Shown here: in pieces, positions 14,803-20,877 of the stretch
Layout of the letters: every line of letters starts with the position of its first letter
Position numbering within the stretch: the first letter of the stretch is position 1
NCBI GenBank assembly: GCA_023301245.1
Contig: JALZUV010000127.1
Location: 1-20,877, forward strand
Source of the DNA: Rickettsiales bacterium
GTDB taxonomy: Bacteria; Pseudomonadota; Alphaproteobacteria; Rickettsiales; JALZUV01
DNA: 20,877 nucleotides
Direction: 5' to 3'
Notes under the pieces: model-generated
The model's database searches: none
Told to the model about the DNA's origin: nothing
Seen by the model: only the letters and a program-made list of their open reading frames with translations
Made by a program: the position numbers and the translations under genes

Positions 14803-17229
14803 ATGTCTTTAAGTTCAATTAACACAAACATTGCAGCTTCATCTGCAAGAAGTAATATCCAAGATGCGTCAAGAGCAGCTGGAGACTCTATTTCACGTCT
14901 ATCAAGTGGTCAGCGTATTACGCGTGCTGCGGATGATGTAGCCAGTCTTTCAGTGGGTACTTCACTTCGTACACAAGTAACTACACTTCGTACTGCTTTG
15001 GGCAACAGCACGCAGGCTTCAAGCTTGCTTCAAGTAGCTGATGGCGCACTAACTCAGCAGACTGAAATTCTACAACGTGCAAAAGCTATTGCCGTGCAAG
15101 CGGGTTCTGGTTCACTTTCTGATACAGAGCGTAGTTTCCTTAACCAAGAGTTCCAGGCATTGAGTGCTGAAATCGATCGTATTTCTGAATCTACTAACTT
15201 TAACGGTGTGCAGCTTATTAACGGTGATCTTGCCGGTGGTGCTGCTGTTGAAAGTAGTGTTCAAGATACTGCAATCTCATTGAACCCTAGTGCTCAAACT
15301 TTTGCTACAATCACTGGTGCATCAGTTGACACTGAAACATTGGTTGTTGCCGGTAAAACATTTACCGCAACTGCAGCTGCTTCAGTAGCAGGTGATGGTA
15401 CATTTGACCTTGGTACAGATGCTGCAACAGCTGCTACTGCAATCGTAGCTGCGTTAAATGCTGATGAAGATCTGGCCGCATTCCAGTTTAGTAATGTTGC
15501 CGGTGTTATCTCGGTAGAGCCAGCAGCGGGTGCTGAATTTAGTTCGAAAGCAGAAGCAACACTTGCTCCTATTGGCGGCACTTCAGCTACTGTTACACCT
15601 GAACTTGCAGTTGAGTTGTTCAACGAAGAATCTGCAACCGTATTGACACTTGCTACAGCGGTGCCTGTAGATGGTGATTCTGTCACTGTTGGTGGCGTAA
15701 CCGTTGAGTTCACTACTGATGCAGTGGGTACAGCTGATGCTAATGGCTTGGTTAGAATTGGTGCGGATGTGGCTGAAACTGCTGCAAATGTTGCTGAATT
15801 CTTAAATAGCAACAATGATGCACGTTTAGCTAACTTCAGCTTCAGTAGCGATGGTGGTGCGGTTGAAGCGGTGCTTGCAACTGGCGAACTGGGCGGAACG
15901 GCTGGTCTCTCAATTACGAGTACCGTGGTAACCGCTGGTACACCTGCTAACTTCACTGCAGGAACTGCAACAGTGACTGATGCCTTGGCGCAAGATGGCC
16001 TAGGTGGTGATCGTGTACGTGGTTTAGGTGAAGTGGGTGGTAACTTACTTGCTAACGCTAACACAGGCGGATCTTCTGGTGCTGGTTTCGATATCTCTGA
16101 AATACGTAACAACGAAGCCTTTATTGGTGAACTTGGTGAAGGCCACTTTGGTGAGTTTGAAGCAACCTTTAACAGTGCTGACACATTAACGTTAAGTATC
16201 CAAGTGGGTGATGTTACTTACAGCTCTGCTGCTACTGATATTACAAGTACAACAGCAACAACCATTACTTTAAATGGTTCTGATGCTGATGGTAACGTAG
16301 CTGGTGGTTCATTCACTCTGACTCTTCGTGAGAATGCAGTGGATACTGGTTCTGTTACGAGCCAATCAGGTGCTGATGGTATTGCAAGCCAACTAACTAC
16401 CTCATTCGCTAATGTTGACTTTGTGCAAAGCCGTGATATTTCTAGCTTCCAAGCAGGTGCTAACGTAGAAGTAAATGGTGTGCAGGTTGCTCGTCTTGAC
16501 GGTGTATCTGTTGATTTGCGTTCTGATGACTTCACTAACGTTGATATTCAATCGTTCAACGTAACAGCGCCAACCAATGGTTCTGATGCGGTATTTACGG
16601 CAGTTATTAATGGTGAAAGTTATGAGAGCTTGAACAATATTGGTAGCACGTTCGATAACAACACTGCTATTCAGTTGCAAAGCACGACTAACCCGAACAA
16701 CGTTCTTACAATCGTTACGGGTGGCAACGACATTGCTTCTTCAAATGCTGTCTCAATCGATGTTTCTAGTGTGGATAATGCAGCAGCAGTTACTGCCGCA
16801 TTCCAAGAAGCGTTTGGTTTAAACGGAGAGACAAGCAGCTTGAGCTTCCAAGTAGGTGCCACTTCTAGCGATTCAATTTCTGTTGCGGTAGGTGACACAT
16901 CGACTAACTCACTTTTCGCTGGAGCACAGCTTGATGTTCTTACCCAAGAAAGTGCAGCTATCGCAGCTGATGCAATTGATGTAGCCCTTAATACGGTAAC
17001 ATCGATTCGTGCGGATGTAGGTGCATTGCAATCTCGTTTTGATTTTGCATCAGCTAACGTTGAAAGTTCAATCCAGAACCAAGATGCGGCGCGTGGTGCT
17101 CTACTCGACACTGACATTGCCGCGGAATCAACTGCATTTGCTACCGCACAGGTACAATTGCAGGCTGGTATCTCTGTATTAGCGCAAGCTAATCAGCTAC
17201 CACAGAACTTACTGAAACTAATCGGTTAA
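14803..17229 (+). CDS. Flagellin with an enlarged variable region
   Basis: The 808-residue filament subunit has the conserved D0/D1 N terminus (SSINTNIAASSARSNIQ ... SISRLSSGQRITRAADD, with NFNGVQLING near 132-141). The matching C terminus contains FDFASANVESSIQNQDAARGALLDTDIAAESTAFA and ends QNLLKLIG. It is exported unfolded by the flagellar secretion system and polymerised under the cap. The central ~600 residues (about 145-740) form the surface-exposed domains, much larger than a typical flagellin. They include a tandem ~100-residue repeat (residues about 168-263 and 278-382). AGGAG precedes the ATG. The 5' leader is long and AT-rich. A possible promoter (TTGCAA 14745-14750, ATTAAA 14768-14773) is weak, and I see no clear sigma-54 or sigma-28 site. 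Confidence 0.96.
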   Translation: MSLSSINTNIAASSARSNIQDASRAAGDSISRLSSGQRITRAADDVASLSVGTSLRTQVTTLRTALGNSTQASSLLQVADGALTQQTEILQRAKAIAVQAGSGSLSDTERSFLNQEFQALSAEIDRISESTNFNGVQLINGDLAGGAAVESSVQDTAISLNPSAQTFATITGASVDTETLVVAGKTFTATAAASVAGDGTFDLGTDAATAATAIVAALNADEDLAAFQFSNVAGVISVEPAAGAEFSSKAEATLAPIGGTSATVTPELAVELFNEESATVLTLATAVPVDGDSVTVGGVTVEFTTDAVGTADANGLVRIGADVAETAANVAEFLNSNNDARLANFSFSSDGGAVEAVLATGELGGTAGLSITSTVVTAGTPANFTAGTATVTDALAQDGLGGDRVRGLGEVGGNLLANANTGGSSGAGFDISEIRNNEAFIGELGEGHFGEFEATFNSADTLTLSIQVGDVTYSSAATDITSTTATTITLNGSDADGNVAGGSFTLTLRENAVDTGSVTSQSGADGIASQLTTSFANVDFVQSRDISSFQAGANVEVNGVQVARLDGVSVDLRSDDFTNVDIQSFNVTAPTNGSDAVFTAVINGESYESLNNIGSTFDNNTAIQLQSTTNPNNVLTIVTGGNDIASSNAVSIDVSSVDNAAAVTAAFQEAFGLNGETSSLSFQVGATSSDSISVAVGDTSTNSLFAGAQLDVLTQESAAIAADAIDVALNTVTSIRADVGALQSRFDFASANVESSIQNQDAARGALLDTDIAAESTAFATAQVQLQAGISVLAQANQLPQNLLKLIG
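15304..15948 (+). repeat. Tandem domain repeat inside the flagellin variable region
   Basis: Two protein segments, residues about 168-263 and 278-382, share an order: a TLVVAGKTFTAT-like strand (VTVGGVTVEFTT in copy two), a Gly/Ala turn with an Ala-rich helix (AATAATAIVAALNADEDLA; VAETAANVAEFLNSNNDARL), then AxFxFS, a Gly-rich strand pair and a Ser/Thr-rich end. They look like two copies of one surface domain, of the flagellin_IN or adhesin type. The copies are diverged, so the duplication is not recent. Confidence 0.65.
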
Positions 17230-17244
17230 GTTTAAGAACTATGC

Positions 17245-17270
17245 GGGGTGGGGGCGAAGGCTCCCATCCC
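17245..17270 (+). terminator. Hairpin between flagellin and the FlaG-like gene
   Basis: An 11-bp stem (17245-17255 with 17260-17270, two G-U pairs) encloses a GAAG loop 15 bases after the flagellin stop. There is no T run, so it more likely stabilises the flagellin mRNA or causes partial termination than ends transcription fully. Confidence 0.45.
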
Positions 17271-17304
17271 AATGGTTCATTACAGAAAGTCAGGAGTAGG
17301 GAAC

Positions 17305-17667
17305 ATGGAAATTAATAGAGTGAACACTCAGTCTTCCAATCCCGTATTGAGCGGGGCAAGTAACGTAGCGGTGGCGTCGCCCAAAGCACAAAATGCTACG
17401 CAAGGCCTAGGACTATCCCAAACACAACAGGTCAGCGATACACAAAAAACACCAGAGCAGCGACTTGATACGATTGTTCAAGCAGCCTCAGCATTCAAAG
17501 ATGTTTATGCAGTAAGCGACACTACTTTTACCATATTTAAAGATAGCAGCGGCCAATTTGTAACGCGCTTTAAAAGTTTAAAAGATGGTGCCATTACTTA
17601 CATACCCGAGCCAGATATTAGCCGCTTTGTAGAAAGCAATAACTCGCGCGTTGATTCAAGCGTATAA
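17305..17667 (+). CDS. FlaG-like flagellar protein
   Basis: The 120-residue protein has a Ser/Asn/Gln-rich N-terminal half (about 1-60) and a compact C-terminal part. There, TTFTIFKDSSGQFVTRFKSLKDGAITYIPEPDI (about 73-105) matches the shape of FlaG proteins: strand, D-x-G turn, strand, 'IP' and helix. FlaG proteins sit between flagellin and fliD in many bacteria and affect filament length or fliD expression. I chose ATG 17305, which has AGGAG 10-14 bases upstream, over an in-frame start at 17248 inside the hairpin. The next gene is FliD. The name is based on both context and motif, and similarity is weak. Confidence 0.65.
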   Translation: MEINRVNTQSSNPVLSGASNVAVASPKAQNATQGLGLSQTQQVSDTQKTPEQRLDTIVQAASAFKDVYAVSDTTFTIFKDSSGQFVTRFKSLKDGAITYIPEPDISRFVESNNSRVDSSV

Positions 17668-17691
17668 AGTAAGGCGGCCATACAGATAAAC

Positions 17692-17717
17692 GAGATTGGT
17701 ATAGATATTGCAATCTC
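17692..17717 (+). other. Small inverted repeat in the flaG-fliD intergenic region
   Basis: GAGATTG (17692-17698) pairs with CAATCTC (17711-17717) across a 12-base AT-rich spacer. The region 17668-17786 holds no gene. The repeat could be a weak hairpin or a protein-binding site; no function can be assigned. Confidence 0.35.
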
Positions 17718-17786
17718 ACTAACAGAGTTAACGGCCTAACCATATAAAACATGGTTTCGTGCCTAAAGGAAAAAAAAAGAGTAAGC

Positions 17787-20030
17787 ATGATTACGAGCAT
17801 ACAATTAGGTAACATTTTCAGCTCTGGAGACAGAACAGTTGTCGGTGGCGGTAGTACTGGCTTCGATATTGAATCACTGGTTGAAGGCCTTACCACAGCA
17901 AGGCGATTGCCTGCCGTTCAGCTTGAAGAGACGCTTGAAGAAAATGCCTCGCGTCGGACTGCTTTTACTGAGTTCAGTACGTTGATTTCGAACTTTCAAG
18001 ATTCGGCGGCTTTATTACGCAACCCGCCAGGGGTAGATAATGCGTCGGAGAATATTTTCGAATTTCGCAATGCGGCGCTAACCAGTAATGATGGTGTTGC
18101 CGCAAGCACTTACCTTAGCGCGACTGCCGCCCCCGGAGCTGTATTAAGTGACTATGATATCAGCATTGAGTCGGTTGCGACTTTTAGTGTAAAAACAACC
18201 GAGACATTCCAATTAGCAGATACAAATGAAGTTGCCGTAGGCGTTGGCCTGCCCTTTAATGCTGGCACATTAACACTGGGTGCTAATGATGTTGATATTG
18301 AGCTTGAAGCAGGCGATACTCTTGAACAAGTGCTCACAAAAATAAATGCAGTAAGTGGCGAAAGTGGTGTTCGCGCCACCACCATTAAAGTAAGTGATGG
18401 TAATTTCCGTATACAATTTAAAACCACTGAAACAGGTGCGGAAAACAATTACAGCATCCTTGGTGAACACGAACAAGTTGGCAACGAGATTGTAATTGAG
18501 GCCGAAGATTTCATAGAAAATATTAGCCGCAGTGGCGACACTTTCTCGGGCGGTGCAAGTGTGGATGCTGCTGGCGGATTCTTTATTTCGGCGCAACCTT
18601 CTAATTCAGATAATTACAGCGTGAACATTGAAACGACTGCGCCAGAGACAATTTATAACATCGATTTTGCAGAAGCAGGTCGCTATTATATTCATGTGCG
18701 TGGGCAGGGTGGCAGTGCAAATAACTCGCTGCACGTTGGTCTTAATGGATCAGTTCCAGATTCTAGTAACGGCATCACTGGTTTCGGTGCGGGGGTATTT
18801 ACTTACGAAAACGTATCCCAGCAAACTGGCGAAGCCGCTTTTATTGATGTCGAATCACCCGGCGTACAAACCATCAGTGTTTATGCACGTGAAGATGGCA
18901 CGGCGATTGATCAAATTGTTTTCTCTAGCGATGCTGCTTACACGCCAAGCGCTGTTGAAACCAGTACGCAAGTAGAGAAAAATGTAGGTATTTTCAACAT
19001 CGGCTTTGCCATTGAAGAAAATGCGACCGATGCCAAGCTCACTATTGACGGTACGACTATTATCCGCTCAACCAATAATATTGATGACTTGGTGGAAGAT
19101 GTTACCTTTAGCCTCAATCAAGATACGCCGATTGGTTCGGAAGTAACGGTTTCGGTTGAGCCAGATACAGAAATTGCTAGAAGCGCCATTTTGAATTTTG
19201 TAGATACTTACAATGAGCTGCGCGTATTTTTCGCTCGTCAAACCGAAGTGGGCGAGGATGGGTTTCCGACAGAAAGTGCGGTTTTACGCCAAAGCCCAAC
19301 CTTACGTTCGTTGGTAGATAATGTTATTAATGAGCTATCATCAGTGGTTAATGGTCTTGCGGTTGAACCAAACCGTCTCGCCGATTTAGGTATCGAGTTT
19401 GATGATTTTTCGGGCGATGAAGATACGCCCTTTACACGAAATATCTTAGTGCTTGATACTGATAAACTCGATAATGCACTTCTTGGCGACTTTGAGTCGG
19501 TGCGCAATATATTTGAATTTGATTTTGTGAGTGATAACTCAGAGATACAAATTTTCAATCGTACTAATGCGAGTAGCGTCACAAGTTTCGAGCTTAATCT
19601 TGATATTACCAATGGCATTTATGAGGCGACACATGCTGGGGGCACAGATGCGGTTGATGTTAGCGCCATTCCTGGTGGCGGTTTTTTAGTGACAGGCCAA
19701 CAAGGCACCGCACTCGAAGGGTTGGAGCTTATTTATGGTGGCTCTACCGATGCAACGGCTTCTATCAATATAAGCCAAGGGGTTGGCGATAGAATATATA
19801 ATGCATTAGAAAGCGCCTTAGATGAAGAAGAGGGGGCAATTGCCGCAGAGCTAGATAGCTTGATCGCTTCTGATCAGCGCCTTGAAGCAGATATTATAAG
19901 AATTGATGAAGCTGTTGAGCGTTTTCGCGAGCAGCAATTAACGCGTTTTGCGAATTTAGAATCATTAATTAGTTCGACGAATACAATTTTACAATCGCTA
20001 GATGCGCAGGCAAACGCGGCAAATAATTAG
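17787..20030 (+). CDS. fliD: Flagellar filament cap protein FliD with a carbohydrate-binding-module-like insertion
   Basis: The 747-residue cap protein starts with the family motif VGGGSTGFDIESLVEGLTTARR and the coiled N-terminal D0 helix. It has a flagellin_IN-like segment (DVDIELEAGDTLEQVLTKIN). It ends in a long C-terminal coiled coil (SLIASDQRLEADIIRIDEAVERFREQQLTRF). FliD chaperones flagellin folding at the filament tip. Between about residues 233 and 388 there is an extra domain: VIEAEDF, then AGRYYIHVRGQGG, NSLHVGLNG, VQTISVYAREDGTAIDQIVFS. This order is typical of CBM6/35-like beta-sandwich carbohydrate-binding modules. I chose ATG 17787, which gives a short family-like N terminus; an in-frame ATG at 17751 would add 12 residues. 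A run of nine A (17770-17778) lies between them. Confidence 0.92.
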   Translation: MITSIQLGNIFSSGDRTVVGGGSTGFDIESLVEGLTTARRLPAVQLEETLEENASRRTAFTEFSTLISNFQDSAALLRNPPGVDNASENIFEFRNAALTSNDGVAASTYLSATAAPGAVLSDYDISIESVATFSVKTTETFQLADTNEVAVGVGLPFNAGTLTLGANDVDIELEAGDTLEQVLTKINAVSGESGVRATTIKVSDGNFRIQFKTTETGAENNYSILGEHEQVGNEIVIEAEDFIENISRSGDTFSGGASVDAAGGFFISAQPSNSDNYSVNIETTAPETIYNIDFAEAGRYYIHVRGQGGSANNSLHVGLNGSVPDSSNGITGFGAGVFTYENVSQQTGEAAFIDVESPGVQTISVYAREDGTAIDQIVFSSDAAYTPSAVETSTQVEKNVGIFNIGFAIEENATDAKLTIDGTTIIRSTNNIDDLVEDVTFSLNQDTPIGSEVTVSVEPDTEIARSAILNFVDTYNELRVFFARQTEVGEDGFPTESAVLRQSPTLRSLVDNVINELSSVVNGLAVEPNRLADLGIEFDDFSGDEDTPFTRNILVLDTDKLDNALLGDFESVRNIFEFDFVSDNSEIQIFNRTNASSVTSFELNLDITNGIYEATHAGGTDAVDVSAIPGGGFLVTGQQGTALEGLELIYGGSTDATASINISQGVGDRIYNALESALDEEEGAIAAELDSLIASDQRLEADIIRIDEAVERFREQQLTRFANLESLISSTNTILQSLDAQANAANN
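18480..18950 (+). other. CBM6/35-like domain insertion within FliD
   Basis: The segment from GNEIVIEAEDF to SSDAAYTPS (residues about 232-388) interrupts the FliD D2/D3 region. EAEDF at the start, a Gly-Tyr-Tyr 'GRYYIHVR' strand, an 'NSLHVGLNG' strand and the ending 'VYAREDGTAIDQIVFS' are the conserved core of glycan-binding beta-sandwich modules. Binding residues cannot be confirmed by eye. Confidence 0.7.
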
Positions 20031-20107
20031 AAATAAACTTTATAACGTAACCAGTTGTTAATAACTTCACGGTACAATAGTAAAGTAAGGGGATAAAAGG
20101 GAATAAA

Positions 20108-20611
20108 ATGGCTTTCGATAAAATACAACAATATAAAGCGTATAATGTAGCCAGTGCCACTGTGCCCAAGACACGCCAAGTTGTTATGCTTTATGATGGT
20201 GCCATTCGCTTTATGCAGCAGGCTAAACTTGCGATTGATGAAAAAAGAATTGAAGATCGTTTTAATCTTTTAAATAAAGTTTCAGAAGTGCTTTTAGGCC
20301 TTCAAGGTTCGCTGGATTATACTCATGGTGGAGAGATTGCCCCACTACTTTACGATTATTATTCATCGCTTGATTCGCGCATTATTTATGTGCAGCGCAC
20401 GAACGATATGAAAATTTTAGATAGCGTCATTGCCGAACTAAAAACCATGCGCGGCGCATGGGGCGAAATTGACGAACAAGTAAAAGCGGGCGAAAATTCA
20501 CTAACGCCAAGTTATTCTGCGCAAGCTGCACAGAATCCTCAAAACCCCGCCCAGCCCGTTGCGGCCACGCCGGAATCTAAGGCAAAAGATTCTATTTTTG
20601 TTTCGGCATAA
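20108..20611 (+). CDS. fliS: Flagellin export chaperone FliS
   Basis: The 167-residue cytosolic protein has the FliS helical bundle: YKAYNVASATVPKTRQVVMLYDGAIRFMQQAKLAID, then FNLLNKVSEVLLGLQGSLDYTHGGEIAPLLYDYYSSLD, then ILDSVIAELKTMRGAWGEI. FliS binds the flagellin C terminus and keeps it unfolded for export. The last ~40 residues (about 128-167) are a Pro/Gln/Ala-rich low-complexity tail absent from most FliS proteins. AAGGGG and AAAGGGA precede the ATG. It follows fliD by 77 bases, as in most flagellar clusters. Confidence 0.93.
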   Translation: MAFDKIQQYKAYNVASATVPKTRQVVMLYDGAIRFMQQAKLAIDEKRIEDRFNLLNKVSEVLLGLQGSLDYTHGGEIAPLLYDYYSSLDSRIIYVQRTNDMKILDSVIAELKTMRGAWGEIDEQVKAGENSLTPSYSAQAAQNPQNPAQPVAATPESKAKDSIFVSA

Positions 20612-20686
20612 ATTTTATATATTTCAATATTATACTGTAACGTTTTCTTCATAAACTCATGTTATGATTAGGATAGAGTGTTTCTT

Positions 20687-20712
20687 GCTTTATGCACGCT
20701 GATGCATAAAGC
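20687..20712. other. Perfect inverted repeat downstream of fliS
   Basis: GCTTTATGCA (20687-20696) and TGCATAAAGC (20703-20712) form a perfect 10-bp stem around a 6-base loop. There is no T run, so it could be an RNA hairpin or an operator. The stretch 20612-20877 contains no gene that I can support. Confidence 0.6.
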
Positions 20713-20752
20713 TGGCAACATTCGCCGATTATTTTTCTTACCTATTTTTTAC

Positions 20753-20818
20753 AGGTTCTTGCAGCATTTTACGCCGCACTTATAATTTTCGTTCGGCGCA
20801 TAATTTTTGCCAGAACCT
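20753..20818. repeat. Long imperfect palindrome near the right edge
   Basis: AGGTTCT (20753-20759) and AGAACCT (20812-20818) frame arms that also pair at GCA/TGC and at CGCCG (20772-20776)/CGGCG (20794-20798), with an AT-rich centre. The 66-base structure has no adjoining T tract in either direction, so it resembles a repetitive palindromic element or structured RNA more than a terminator. Confidence 0.5.
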
Positions 20819-20877
20819 ATATAAAAAAAGATAAGAGAAACGTGATATTCATAACTAATACGTAAAGTTAGTTTTTT

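Noticed and set aside
15294..16184. Long 296-codon open frame on the minus strand opposite flagellin
   Set aside because: It is antisense to an unmistakable flagellin and is Ser/Pro/Ala-rich low-complexity, as expected from the codon use of the real gene; no start signal or motif.
16770..16778. DnaA-box 9-mer inside the flagellin gene
   Set aside because: Isolated, within coding sequence, encodes Val-Asp-Asn; best explained by chance.
20753..20818. Intrinsic terminator for fliS
   Set aside because: The inverted repeat is long and imperfect, over 140 bases after the stop, and lacks a T run; recorded as a palindrome instead.

Overview
The window looks like a chromosomal piece of an alphaproteobacterium with moderate GC content. 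The evidence is the gene order glyA-nrdR-(lipoprotein)-ribD-ribE-ribBA, a RibBA whose GTP cyclohydrolase half has lost its zinc cysteines (common in Alphaproteobacteria), a single Porin_4-like porin, and a flagellin/FlaG/FliD/FliS cluster. The genus cannot be decided from the sequence alone.

Layout. 1-440 (-): 5'-coding part of a nitrilase-family amidohydrolase that runs off the left edge. 520-1797 (+): a MetE-like protein consisting only of the N-terminal half, ending in a strong hairpin shared with the convergent pilin-like gene (1829-2584, -). 2720-4730 (+): a glycosyltransferase/methyltransferase pair. 4794-5651 (+): a secreted M48-like zinc peptidase. A bidirectional terminator (5694-5723) separates it from a porin (5747-6841, -). 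7023-7691 (+): a YggS/PLPBP pyridoxal-phosphate protein. 7783-9276 (-): a 497-residue protein of unknown family. A degenerate copy of the 3' end of ribBA lies at its 3' edge and the real ribBA 3' end lies at its 5' edge, so the gene sits in what looks like an insertion or duplication unit. 9308-14579 (-): the folate/deoxyribonucleotide/riboflavin operon glyA-nrdR-lipoprotein-ribD-ribE-ribBA, tightly packed with overlapping or coupled starts and transcribed from a recognisable promoter upstream of glyA. 14803-20611 (+): flagellin, FlaG-like protein, FliD cap and FliS chaperone. The last 266 bases hold no gene that I can support, but contain two inverted repeats.

Functionally, the flagellar block encodes filament subunit, accessory protein, cap and export chaperone, i.e. 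the late filament-assembly set. Both surface-exposed proteins are enlarged: flagellin (808 residues) carries a tandem repeat in its variable region, and FliD carries an insertion that reads like a carbohydrate-binding module. The filament and its tip may therefore be decorated for surface or glycan contact. The riboflavin operon supplies RibD, RibE and the RibB activity; lumazine synthase (ribH) and a functional RibA must be elsewhere. The unusual spots are the ribBA-flanked unknown gene, the N-terminal-only MetE, the pilin-like protein without a prepilin peptidase site, and the FliD insertion.
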